Origin: Bradyrhizobium sp. CER78
GTDB taxonomy: Bacteria > Pseudomonadota > Alphaproteobacteria > Rhizobiales > Xanthobacteraceae
DNA: 64,000 nucleotides
Direction of reading: 5' to 3'
NCBI RefSeq assembly: GCF_029846235.1
Contig: NZ_JARVWP010000008.1
Location: 248,001-312,000 of the forward strand
Below are positions 50,762 to 59,065 of this stretch, piece after piece. A program made the translations under genes and the position numbers. The stretch's first letter is position 1. Each line of letters opens with the position of its first letter. A model generated the notes under the pieces. It saw nothing but the letters and a program-made list of their open reading frames with translations. It searched no databases and was not told the origin of the DNA.

Positions 50762-52579
50762 ATGCCCGTCCGCCAGCTTCCCGAACAGCTCGTCAACCGC
50801 ATCGCCGCCGGCGAGGTGGTCGAACGCCCTGCGAGCGTGGTCAAGGAACTGGTCGAGAACGCGATCGACGCCGGTGCGAGCCGGATCGACGTCTTCACCG
50901 ACGGCGGCGGGCGGCGCCGGATCGGCATCACCGACGACGGCGGCGGCATGACGCGGTCGGACCTTGCGCTCGCGGTCGACCGCCACGCCACCTCCAAGCT
51001 CGACGACGAAGACCTGTTGCGCATCCGCACGCTCGGGTTCCGCGGCGAGGCGCTGCCGTCGATCGGCGCGGTCGCCAAGCTCGGCATCACCACGCGTCAT
51101 GCCAGCGAGCCGCATGCCTGGTCGCTCTCGGTCGAGGGCGGCGAGAAGTCGGAGATCATGCCGGCCGCGCTCGGCCAGGGCACCCGCGTCGAGGTCAACG
51201 AGCTTTTCTATGCCACGCCGGCGCGGCTGAAATTCCTCAAGACCGACCGCACCGAGGCGGAGGCGATCCGCGAGGTGGTGCGGCGCCTCGGCATGGCACG
51301 CCCCGACATCGCCTTCACGCTGGCGGGCGAAGAACGGGCGCCTGTCACCTGGGCCGCGGCGCTGCCCGGCGCGGCCGGCCGGTTGACGCGGCTCGGCGAT
51401 ATACTTGGGGCGGACTTTCGCGCCAGCGCGATCGAGGTGCGATCCGAGCGCGAGGGCGTCGTGGTCGAGGGTTTCGCCGCCGCGCCGTCGCTGACCCGCG
51501 CCAATGCGCTCGGACAATATCTGTTCGTCAACGGCCGCCCGGTGCGCGACAAGCTGATCCTCGGCGCGGTGCGCGCGGCCTATTCCGACTATCTGCCGCG
51601 CGACCGCCATCCCGTGGTGGCGCTGTTCGTGACCTGCGACCCGCAGGAGGTCGACGCCAATGTGCATCCGGCCAAGACCGAGGTGCGCTTCCGCAATGCC
51701 GGCCTGGTGCGCGCGCTGATCGTGCATGCGCTCAAGGACGGTCTCGCCCGCGAAGGCCGGCGCACCGCGGCCAACACCGCCGACGGCTCGACATTGCAGG
51801 CGTTCCGTCCGGCCTTCACGCCGCCACGCCCAACCAATTGGGACTGGCGCAGTTCGCCGTCCTATCCGGCTGGTCCGATGCGCGGTTTCGAGAGCGCCGC
51901 AGCGACGGCCTTCGCCGAGCCCAGACAGGCCGCCTTCGACGTCGGCGCGCCGACCGCCGATGTGCGCTTCGAGGCTGCACCCGCGCCCGATCTGCTCGAC
52001 CGTCCGCTCGGCGCGGCGCGCACCCAGATCCACGAGACCTACATCGTCTCGCAGACCCGCGACGGCCTCATCGTGGTCGACCAGCACGCCGCGCATGAAC
52101 GCATTGTCTATGAGAGGCTGAAGGCCTCGCTGGCGAAGAACGGCGTGCAGCGGCAGATCTTGCTGATCCCCGAGATCGTCGAGCTTGATGAGGCGACCGT
52201 CGAGAAGCTGCTCGATCGCGCCGAGGAGCTGTGCTCGTTCGGGCTCGCGATCGAATCCTTCGGCCCCGGCGCGGTCGCGGTGCGCGAGACGCCATCGCTG
52301 CTCGGCAAGGCCAATGCGGCCGGCCTGCTCCGCGACCTTGCCGAGCATATGGCTGAGTGGGACGAGGCGCTGCCGCTGGAGCGGCGGCTGATGCATGTCG
52401 CCGCCACGATGGCCTGTCACGGCTCGGTCCGCGCCGGCAGGCGCCTCAAGCCGGAAGAGATGAACGCGCTGCTGCGCGAGATGGAAGACACGCCGAACTC
52501 CGGCCAGTGCAACCACGGCCGGCCGACCTATGTCGAGTTGAAGCTGAGCGATATCGAGAAGCTGTTCGGGCGGCGGTAG
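50762..52579 (+). CDS. mutL: DNA mismatch repair protein MutL
   Basis: A 605 aa GHKL ATPase. N-terminal motifs ELVENAIDAGASRIDV, ITDDGGGM and GFRGEALPSIGAV are intact, as is the transducer region (LFVNGRPVRDKL). The C-terminal endonuclease metal site DQHAAHERIVYE fits DQHA-x2-E-x4-E, so this MutL should nick DNA itself, as expected for bacteria without MutH. The tail CNHGRPTY is the conserved CPHGRP-type motif. Confidence 0.97.
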   Translation: MPVRQLPEQLVNRIAAGEVVERPASVVKELVENAIDAGASRIDVFTDGGGRRRIGITDDGGGMTRSDLALAVDRHATSKLDDEDLLRIRTLGFRGEALPSIGAVAKLGITTRHASEPHAWSLSVEGGEKSEIMPAALGQGTRVEVNELFYATPARLKFLKTDRTEAEAIREVVRRLGMARPDIAFTLAGEERAPVTWAAALPGAAGRLTRLGDILGADFRASAIEVRSEREGVVVEGFAAAPSLTRANALGQYLFVNGRPVRDKLILGAVRAAYSDYLPRDRHPVVALFVTCDPQEVDANVHPAKTEVRFRNAGLVRALIVHALKDGLAREGRRTAANTADGSTLQAFRPAFTPPRPTNWDWRSSPSYPAGPMRGFESAAATAFAEPRQAAFDVGAPTADVRFEAAPAPDLLDRPLGAARTQIHETYIVSQTRDGLIVVDQHAAHERIVYERLKASLAKNGVQRQILLIPEIVELDEATVEKLLDRAEELCSFGLAIESFGPGAVAVRETPSLLGKANAAGLLRDLAEHMAEWDEALPLERRLMHVAATMACHGSVRAGRRLKPEEMNALLREMEDTPNSGQCNHGRPTYVELKLSDIEKLFGRR

Positions 52580-52596
52580 GTGCCGCACACACAACT

Positions 52597-52700
52597 GTCA
52601 TCGCCCGGCTTGACCGGGCGATCCAGTACGCCGCGGCCTCTCAGCTCAAGCATGGACGTCTCTGGAATACTGGATCACCCGCTTTCGCGGGTGATGACAG
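52597..52700. repeat. Intergenic palindromic repeat, family F
   Basis: GTCATCGCCCGGCTTGACCGGGCGATCCAGTA on the left and TACTGGATCACCCGCTTTCGCGGGTGATGACAG on the right form a long hairpin between the convergent mutL and 52717 genes. Single copy of this type in the window. Confidence 0.8.
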
Positions 52701-52716
52701 TAAGCCTGCGAATATC

Positions 52717-53325
52717 CTACCGCGCGAACACTTCGAGCGCAGTGCGCAGCTGCGCGATCCATTCATCGCCGTCCTTGAATCCGCCTGCCGCGATGCGGGC
52801 GCAGACCTGATCGAGATCGTTGCCGCCGGCCGTACGCTTGCCGACGTGCCGCACGATCGCGGAGTAGCCATCCACCAGCAGCACGAGACCGGGCGCGTTC
52901 GCCGCGCCGTACTGTCCGCGCGCATCGCCGAACAGCCGTGACGCCTCGTCGTATCGGCCGAGCGCCAGGTCAAAGGCGCCGACCAGCCAGATACCGGTTG
53001 CGACACGCATTGGCCCCAACTCGAGCCTCTCGACGAGACGCAGCGAGCGCTCCGCGAGCTCGCGCGCCGCCAGCAGATGATCCGGGTCGATCGGCCTGTC
53101 CGAAACGCTCCAGCCCGGCCAGCAATCCGCCGCCGCGTTGAACGTCAACCGCTGCGCCACCTTCAGCGCTTCGGTCCGGTCACTGTCCGGCGATCCAGGA
53201 TGGCGCTCGATCTCGTCGGCGGCGTCGCGGGCCGCCGCGAGCAGCGCGGCGTCATCGCCCGTGCCGCGCAACGCCTTGACGCGCGTCTCCAATTGATTTG
53301 CGAGCATTGCAAGAGTGACGGTCAT
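52717..53325 (-). CDS. Hypothetical helical protein, TPR-like
   Basis: A 202 aa all-helical protein (MTVTLAMLANQLETRVKAL...). Segments such as LLAARELAERSLRLVERLELG and GAFDLALGRYDEASRLFGDARGQY look like tetratricopeptide helices. No signal peptide. Function unknown. It is 45 bp before rsmD on the opposite side (rsmD ends at 53370 on the same strand), so they might be co-transcribed after rsmD only if reading order is rsmD first. Confidence 0.7.
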   Translation of the reverse strand: MTVTLAMLANQLETRVKALRGTGDDAALLAAARDAADEIERHPGSPDSDRTEALKVAQRLTFNAAADCWPGWSVSDRPIDPDHLLAARELAERSLRLVERLELGPMRVATGIWLVGAFDLALGRYDEASRLFGDARGQYGAANAPGLVLLVDGYSAIVRHVGKRTAGGNDLDQVCARIAAGGFKDGDEWIAQLRTALEVFAR

Positions 53326-53369
53326 GCATTCAGCATAACGTCGTCAAATGACGCCGGCGCTGGTGCGCC

Positions 53370-53927
53370 CTACACTTTTTCGCGAAGGAAGACGAATTCG
53401 GTATCGTCGTAAGCCCGCCGCTCGATTTCCTCAAAACCGTTCGGCACCGCGAACGCCGCGGACTTTGCCTCCTCCACCACGAGCAGCGCGCCCGGGGTCA
53501 GCCAGCCGCCATTGCGCAGCGAGGCCAGCGCCTTGTCGGCGAGGCCCTTGCCATAGGGCGGATCGAGAAACACCAGCGAGAACGGCTCGACCGGATGCGC
53601 CGGCCCGAGGTCGGTGGCATCGCGGCGATAGACCTTGGTGGTCCCGCCGAGGCCGAGCGACTCGACATTGTTACGCAGCAGCGCCCGCGCCTCGGCGCCA
53701 TTGTCGACGAACAGCGTGAATTTCGCGCCACGCGAGGCCGCCTCAATGCCGAGCGCGCCGGTGCCGGCAAACAGATCGAGCACGCGGGCGTCCTCGATCG
53801 GATTATCGTAGGCGTGCACCAGGATGTTGAACACGGACTCGCGCAGGCGGTCCGCGGTCGGCCGGATCTCGCGCCCCGAGGGCGACGCGAGATTGCGGCC
53901 CTTCAGCCTGCCCCCGACGACACGCAT
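53370..53927 (-). CDS. rsmD: 16S rRNA (guanine(966)-N2)-methyltransferase
   Basis: A 185 aa methyltransferase acting on G966 of 16S rRNA. It begins MRVVGGRLKGRNLASP with RPTADRLRESVFNIL, SAM loop VLDLFAGTGALGIEAASRGA and catalytic LVFLDPPYGKGLADKAL. It follows the pseudouridine synthase gene by 6 bp on the same strand, the usual partnership. Confidence 0.96.
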   Translation of the reverse strand: MRVVGGRLKGRNLASPSGREIRPTADRLRESVFNILVHAYDNPIEDARVLDLFAGTGALGIEAASRGAKFTLFVDNGAEARALLRNNVESLGLGGTTKVYRRDATDLGPAHPVEPFSLVFLDPPYGKGLADKALASLRNGGWLTPGALLVVEEAKSAAFAVPNGFEEIERRAYDDTEFVFLREKV

Positions 53928-53933
53928 CGACGT

Positions 53934-55961
53934 TTACTCGTCCTGCGGCTTGAGATCGCGCTTGCCATGATAGCCGCGCTTGGGGCGGCGCGGCGGGCCG
54001 TAGCCGTTGGCCTCGTCCTCGTTCCGGGCGCGGGCTTCCTCGCTGCCGGTGCGCTGCACCAGCACGCGGCGGCCCTTGCGATCGTTGATGGTTTCGCGCT
54101 TGGCTTTCGGCTTCTTCGCGGGCGCATCGTCGCTAGCGTCACGCTGCTCCGGCCGCGTGAAGTCGGCACCTGCGATCTTGGCGATCTTCTCGCCGAGCTG
54201 TTCGCGCAGCACCCGCGTCTTGACCTCCTCGACCTTGCCCTCTTCGAGCTCGGCGAGCTGGAACGGGCCGTAGGAGATCCGGATCAGGCGGTTCACCTCC
54301 AGGCCAAGATGCGCCATCACGTTGCGCACCTCGCGGTTCTTGCCCTCGCGGATCGCGAACACCACCCAGACGTTGGAGCTCTGGTCGCGCTCCAGCGTCG
54401 CATCGATCGGCCCGTATTTGACGCCGTCGACCTCGACGCCGTCCTTGAGCTGGTCGAGCTGGGCCTGCGTCACCTCGCCATGCGCGCGCACGCGATAGCG
54501 GCGCAGCCATCCGGTGTCGGGATGCTCCAGCGTCCGCGCCAGCCCGCCGTCGTTGGTGAGCAGCAACAGGCCCTCGGTGTTGAAGTCGAGCCGGCCGATC
54601 GAGATCAGCCGCGGCAGGCCCTCGGGCAGATTGTCGAACACGGTCGGCCGCCCCTCGGGGTCGGCATGCGTCGTCATCAGCCCGCGCGGCTTGTGATACA
54701 TGAACAGCCGCGTCCGCTCGCGCGGCGGCAACGGCTTGCCGTCGACCGCCACGATATCGTTGTCGGTGATATCCAGCGCCGGCGAGTTGATCACGCGTCC
54801 GTTGACGGTGACGCGCCCCTGCGTGACGATCTCCTCGGCATCGCGGCGCGAGGCAAGGCCGGCGCGCGCCAGCACCTTGGCGATGCGTTCGCCTGATTTC
54901 TTCGGCTTCGGCTCGGGACGCTCGCGGCGATCGTCATAGGAGCGCTCGCGATAGGCACCGCGGCCGCCGAACGCCGGGCGCTTCGTGAAGATCCTGCTGT
55001 CGTCCTCATTGTCGCGGCGCGGACGGTCGGAGAAACGGCCCTCACTGCGCGGATGCTCCTGCCAGTCGGTGCGGCCTTCGGGACGCTCGCGCCGGCGGCT
55101 GTCGCGGCGATCGCCACCGTCCTCCTCGCGGCCCCAGCGCGGCCGGCTGAACTTCGGACGATCGCCGTGCTCGCGATCGTCGCGCGATCGCGAAAAGCGC
55201 GGGCGCTCGTCACCGCCACGGTCGTCGCGCGGTTTGCGCTCGCGCTTCTGCCAGGGCTTCTCATCGCCACGGTCGCGGCCCTCGAAGTCGCGGTCGCGCT
55301 TGAAGCGCGGCCGGTCGCCGAAATCGCGGCGCGGTGCATCGCCATCCTCGCGGCGGCGGAACGGGCGGCCCTCACCCTTGTCGCGGAACGAGCCCTTGTC
55401 GCGATCGCCACGCGAAAACTTCCGGTCGTCGAACTTGCGCTCGGCGCGTTCGCCGCGCGGCGCATAGGTTCGCTTCTCGCCGTCGCGCTCGCCGCGCGGC
55501 GTATAGGGACGCTTCTCGCGATCGCCATAGGACCGCTTTTCACCGAACTTGCGATCGGATGACCGGCCCTCCGACCGCGGACCACGCTGCGGACGATCGC
55601 CTGCGTCGAAATCGCGGCGCTCGCCGCGCGGCTTGAACGGGCGCTTGCCGCCCTCGCCATCGCGCGCCGGCCGATCGCGGAACGGCCGGTCGCCACGGGG
55701 ACGATCGTCACGGCTGAATCTGGGCTTGTCGCCGAAATCGCGGCGCGGCGGACGGTCTTCGCGGTCGCCGCGATAGGGCCGCTTCTCGCCATCGCCCTTG
55801 CCGGCGAAGTCCTTGCCGGCAAAGCCGCGCTTGGCGAACTTCTTGTCCGGCCCACGCGCGGCTCCGGAGCGGCCTTTGCCGCCGCCGGCGCGGCCCTGGC
55901 CGCCGCCGGGCCGATCACGCCGGCCGCGGGAATCGTTGTGTTTGTCGCTATCGCGGGGCAT
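53934..55961 (-). CDS. Large-subunit pseudouridine synthase (RluB-like) with long charged N-terminal domain
   Basis: The last 275 residues are a full enzyme: S4 domain (ERIAKVLARAGLASRRDAEE), MYHKPRGLMTTH, the catalytic Asp in GRLDFNTEGLLLLT and the RluB/E/F-type C-terminus. Residues 1 to about 385 are low complexity, rich in Arg, Asp, Gly, Lys and Pro (GDRPFRDRPARDGEGGK, RSYGDREKRPYTPRGERD) and probably disordered and RNA-binding. Total 675 aa against about 290 in E. coli RluB. ATG 55961 is preferred over 56051, which has an atypical start region. Confidence 0.92.
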   Translation of the reverse strand: MPRDSDKHNDSRGRRDRPGGGQGRAGGGKGRSGAARGPDKKFAKRGFAGKDFAGKGDGEKRPYRGDREDRPPRRDFGDKPRFSRDDRPRGDRPFRDRPARDGEGGKRPFKPRGERRDFDAGDRPQRGPRSEGRSSDRKFGEKRSYGDREKRPYTPRGERDGEKRTYAPRGERAERKFDDRKFSRGDRDKGSFRDKGEGRPFRRREDGDAPRRDFGDRPRFKRDRDFEGRDRGDEKPWQKRERKPRDDRGGDERPRFSRSRDDREHGDRPKFSRPRWGREEDGGDRRDSRRRERPEGRTDWQEHPRSEGRFSDRPRRDNEDDSRIFTKRPAFGGRGAYRERSYDDRRERPEPKPKKSGERIAKVLARAGLASRRDAEEIVTQGRVTVNGRVINSPALDITDNDIVAVDGKPLPPRERTRLFMYHKPRGLMTTHADPEGRPTVFDNLPEGLPRLISIGRLDFNTEGLLLLTNDGGLARTLEHPDTGWLRRYRVRAHGEVTQAQLDQLKDGVEVDGVKYGPIDATLERDQSSNVWVVFAIREGKNREVRNVMAHLGLEVNRLIRISYGPFQLAELEEGKVEEVKTRVLREQLGEKIAKIAGADFTRPEQRDASDDAPAKKPKAKRETINDRKGRRVLVQRTGSEEARARNEDEANGYGPPRRPKRGYHGKRDLKPQDE

Positions 55962-56104
55962 GAATGTTCTCGCCTGGGCGTTCAATTGGGGTGCAAGGGC
56001 CAACCGGTCGTGCGCGCCCCGTTGGCAGCGCGCTTGACGCAAAACCGGCATCCACTTTTGCTGAAGGCGAAGCTACTAGCAGGTTTCTTCGGATGATACG
56101 AGGC

Positions 56105-56551
56105 ATGTCGGCCCCTTCTTTCATGGATTTGGCGCTGAAAACCGCCGAAAATGCCGGAAAATCGGGCGAAGTTCCGATCGGATGCGTCATTGTGCGGGGC
56201 TATGAGGTGATCGCCACCGCCGGCAACCGGACATTGACCGACCGCGACCCCACGGCGCACGCCGAGATTCTGGCGATCCGGCAGGCCGCCGAGGCCATCG
56301 GCAGCGAGCGGCTGGTCGACTGCGACCTCTATGTCACGCTGGAGCCCTGCACCATGTGCGCCGGCGCGATCTCCTTCGCCCGCATCCGCCGGCTCTATTA
56401 CGGCGCCGCCGACCCCAAGGGCGGCGCGGTCGAGTCCGGCGTGCGGTTCTTCGCGCAGCCGACTTGCCACCATGTGCCGGAAATCTATGGCGCGGTGGGA
56501 GAGACCGAGGCGGCGACGCTGCTGCGCGAGTTCTTCAGGGAGCGCCGCTGA
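56105..56551 (+). CDS. tadA: tRNA-specific adenosine deaminase
   Basis: Converts A34 to inosine in tRNA-Arg(ACG). It is 148 aa from ATG 56105 (ATG 56093 and 56123 are alternatives). Zinc and proton-shuttle motif TAHAEILAIRQA, then EPCTMCAGAISFARI with the two zinc Cys. Divergent from the pseudouridine synthase gene, as in relatives. Confidence 0.95.
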   Translation: MSAPSFMDLALKTAENAGKSGEVPIGCVIVRGYEVIATAGNRTLTDRDPTAHAEILAIRQAAEAIGSERLVDCDLYVTLEPCTMCAGAISFARIRRLYYGAADPKGGAVESGVRFFAQPTCHHVPEIYGAVGETEAATLLREFFRERR

Positions 56552-56570
56552 CGAACACGGAATACAAACC

Positions 56571-56675
56571 CGTCATCCTGAGGAGCGCGCTCTTGCGCGC
56601 GTCTCGAAGGATCGACGGCCACCGGCCGGGCCGTGCATCCTTCGAGACGCGCGTTCCGCGCTCCTCAGGATGACG
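56571..56675. repeat. Intergenic palindromic repeat, family C (second full copy)
   Basis: CGTCATCCTGAGGAGCGCGC...GTCTCGAAGGATCGACGGCC against GGCCGTGCATCCTTCGAGAC...GCTCCTCAGGATGACGG. It lies between the convergent tadA and dehalogenase genes. Confidence 0.85.
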
Positions 56676-56689
56676 GGTCCAGGTTGCGG

Positions 56690-57595
56690 CTACCCCGCCA
56701 GGAAGAACTCCCGCAGCAGCTTCGCGGTCGCGTCCGGCGCCTCCTCGGGCAGGAAATGCCCCGACGCCACCGGCGCGCCACTGACATTGGTGGCCCAATT
56801 CTTCCAGGTGTCGAGCGGTGTCGTTGCCGCGCTGGCAACGCCGGCATCGCCCCACAGCGCCAGCATCGGGATCGTAATCTTCTTGCCGGCGTCGACGTCG
56901 GCCTTGTCGATCTCGTAGTCGGCATAGGCGCCGGCGCGGTAGTCCTCGCACATCGCGTGGATGCGGGCGGGATCGCGGAACGGCGCGAGGTAATGTTCGA
57001 GCGCGCGCGGATCGATCGCCTCCAGCGTCTTGGTCCTGGTCTGGCTCGCCATCTTCTCCTTGAGGAAGAATTCGCCGTTGTTGGAGATCAGCGTCTCCGG
57101 CAACGGATAGGGCTGCGCCAGGAACGCCCAGTGGTAGATCTTCAGCGCCGACAGCCGATTGAGCTTCTGCCAATAGTCATAAGTCGGCGCGATATCGAGC
57201 ACCGCGAGCTTCGACAGCCGGCCGGGATGATCGAGTGCCAACCGATACGACACGCGGCCGCCGCGGTCGTGACCGGCGAGCGCGAAATGTACATGCCCGA
57301 GCTGCTCCATGGCCTCGACCAGGGTCTTCGCCCAGGCGCGCTTAGTGTAGGGCGTGTGATCCTTGTCGCTATCGGGCATGTCGGACCAGCCATAGCCCGG
57401 CAGGTCGGCGATGATCAGCGTGAACTTATCGTCAAGTTTCGGCGCAACGGTGTGCCACATCACATGCGTCGACGAGAAGCCGTGCAGCAGCAGCAATGGC
57501 GGCCCCTTGCCGCCGACGCGGGCGAAGATGCGGCCCTGCGAGGTGTTGATCCATTTCGACTCATAGCCGGGAAAAAGATCAGCGAGATCAGGCAT
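56690..57595 (-). CDS. Probable fluoroacetate dehalogenase (haloacetate dehalogenase)
   Basis: A 301 aa alpha/beta hydrolase from ATG 57595 behind GGAGGAG. Compared from memory with the structurally studied Rhodopseudomonas palustris enzyme RPA1163, the active-site residues fall at identical numbers: nucleophile Asp110 (AGHDRGGR), Arg111 and Arg114 for the carboxylate, Asp134 (VLDIAP), fluoride pocket His155, Trp156 and Tyr219 (IYHWAF, EDYRAG), and His280 (SGHFLPEEA). This predicts cleavage of C-F in fluoroacetate to glycolate. It is divergent from an acyl-CoA dehydrogenase gene 115 bp away. Confidence 0.87.
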   Translation of the reverse strand: MPDLADLFPGYESKWINTSQGRIFARVGGKGPPLLLLHGFSSTHVMWHTVAPKLDDKFTLIIADLPGYGWSDMPDSDKDHTPYTKRAWAKTLVEAMEQLGHVHFALAGHDRGGRVSYRLALDHPGRLSKLAVLDIAPTYDYWQKLNRLSALKIYHWAFLAQPYPLPETLISNNGEFFLKEKMASQTRTKTLEAIDPRALEHYLAPFRDPARIHAMCEDYRAGAYADYEIDKADVDAGKKITIPMLALWGDAGVASAATTPLDTWKNWATNVSGAPVASGHFLPEEAPDATAKLLREFFLAG

Positions 57596-57710
57596 CGGTA
57601 GCTCCTCCCGGCCGCGTGCGCCGTGCTTCAAACTTTGTTCGGCGTTGCCGCTGGCCTGGTTTATGCCATCCTGAGGTCCTGCCAACAACAACACGAAACG
57701 AGGAAGTGCC

Positions 57711-58943
57711 ATGTCGATCGATTTCGAGATTCCCGCCGAGGCCAAGGCGATCCGCGAGAAGGTGCGCAAATTCGTGCACGACGAGTGCATTCCGGCGGAA
57801 AAGGAACTCGACACCAAGCCGCTTGCCGAGGTGCTGGGACCGCTGCGGAAGAAGGCCCGCGCGCAGGGCCTGTGGTGCCCCTTCGTGCCGAAGGAGTATG
57901 GCGGTATGGGCCTCGGCCCGCTGGCCAACGCGCTGGTGCAGATGGAGCTCGGCGAGAGCATGCTCGGCGCGCTCTCGATGAACACCCAGGGGCCGGACGA
58001 TGCCTCGATGATGACGATCCTGGCGCACGGCACCGAGTACCAGAAGGAGAAATTCCTCAAGCCCCTCTTGAACGGCGAGAAGCGCATCTGCTTCTCGATG
58101 ACGGAAAAGGCCGCCGGCGCCGATGCCACGGGCATGCAGACCACAGCGGTGAAGGACGGCAATGAGAACTACATCCTCAACGGCGAGAAATGGTTCTCCT
58201 CATCGGCGAGCGTCGCCGACCTCGCGCTTGTCATGGCGAAGACCGATCCGAACGCGCCGCGTCACAAGCAATATTCGACCTTCATCGTCGAGCTGCCCAA
58301 TCCCGGCTACCGCATCAAGCGCAACGTCGCCAACATGGCGATCGAGGGACCGCATGACGACGTGATCCACGGCGGCCACTCCGAGATCGAGATCAAGGAT
58401 CTGAAGGTGCCGGCCGACAATCTGCTCGGCGGCGAAGGCAACGGCTTCAACATGGGCCAACACCGCCTCGCCTACGGCCGGCTGCGCCACGGCATGCACA
58501 ATGTCGCCAAGGCGCAGCGCGCGCTCGACTTGGCGGCAGCGCACGTCACCAAGCGCTCGACCTTCGGCCAGCTATTGGCCGATCGCCAGGCGGTGCAGTT
58601 CATGCTCGCCGACTGCGCGAGCGAGCTCTATATCGGCCGGCTGATGCTGCTGCACATCGCCTACAAGGCCGAGAAGGGCCTCGATATCCGCCAGGAGAAC
58701 TCGATCGCCAAGATCTTTCACGCCCACATGGTGCACAAGGTGATCGACACCGCGATCCAGCTGCACGGTGCACTCGGCTTCAGCCAGGATACGCCGCTGG
58801 CGAAATGGTACACCCAGGTGCGCTCGCAGCGGCTGGTCGACGGCCCGGACGAGGTGCACAAGTGGAAGATCGGCAAGAACGTCATCAAGGCGTTCCGCGA
58901 ACACGGCACCACGGCCAGCGCGGCGGGCGGGGATTTGCTGTAG
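57711..58943 (+). CDS. Acyl-CoA dehydrogenase family protein
   Basis: A 410 aa FAD enzyme that oxidises an acyl-CoA at C2-C3. It carries MTEKAAGADATGMQT, GEKWFSSSASVADLAL, HRLAYGRLRHGMHNVAKAQRALD, RSTFGQLLADRQAVQFMLAD and the C-terminal LHGALGFSQDTPLAKWYTQVR...DGPDEVHKWKI. The DGPDEVH end is that of the ACAD10/11-like subgroup. Chain-length specificity is not readable from sequence. Confidence 0.92.
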   Translation: MSIDFEIPAEAKAIREKVRKFVHDECIPAEKELDTKPLAEVLGPLRKKARAQGLWCPFVPKEYGGMGLGPLANALVQMELGESMLGALSMNTQGPDDASMMTILAHGTEYQKEKFLKPLLNGEKRICFSMTEKAAGADATGMQTTAVKDGNENYILNGEKWFSSSASVADLALVMAKTDPNAPRHKQYSTFIVELPNPGYRIKRNVANMAIEGPHDDVIHGGHSEIEIKDLKVPADNLLGGEGNGFNMGQHRLAYGRLRHGMHNVAKAQRALDLAAAHVTKRSTFGQLLADRQAVQFMLADCASELYIGRLMLLHIAYKAEKGLDIRQENSIAKIFHAHMVHKVIDTAIQLHGALGFSQDTPLAKWYTQVRSQRLVDGPDEVHKWKIGKNVIKAFREHGTTASAAGGDLL

Positions 58944-58950
58944 CTCACGT

Positions 58951-59063
58951 CGTCATTCCGGGGCGGCGCAACGCGCCGAACCCGGAATCTCGAGGTATTG
59001 AGAGAAGCACCTACAACATCGAGATTCCGGATCGACGCGCGGTGCGCGTCGTCCGGAATGACG
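58951..59063. repeat. Intergenic palindromic repeat, family B (third copy)
   Basis: CGTCATTCCGGGGCGGCGC...CCGGAATCTCGAGGTATTGAG on the left, ATCGAGATTCCGGATCGACG...CGTCCGGAATGACGCG on the right. It lies between the convergent acyl-CoA dehydrogenase and purD genes. Confidence 0.8.
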
Positions 59064-59065
59064 CG

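Noticed and set aside
54985..55776. Possible CRISPR or tandem array in the repetitive 55-56 kb DNA
   Set aside because: The repetition is irregular codon-level repetition in a coding sequence, with no constant repeat and spacer lengths.
54791..55918. Alternative frames over the charged domain of the pseudouridine synthase
   Set aside because: The repeat structure leaves several frames open; only the frame joined to the S4 and catalytic domains is supported.
16466..57595. Functional pairing of the FlK-like thioesterase with the fluoroacetate dehalogenase
   Set aside because: They are 40 kb apart with housekeeping genes between, and the hotdog protein lacks evidence of fluoroacetyl-CoA specificity.
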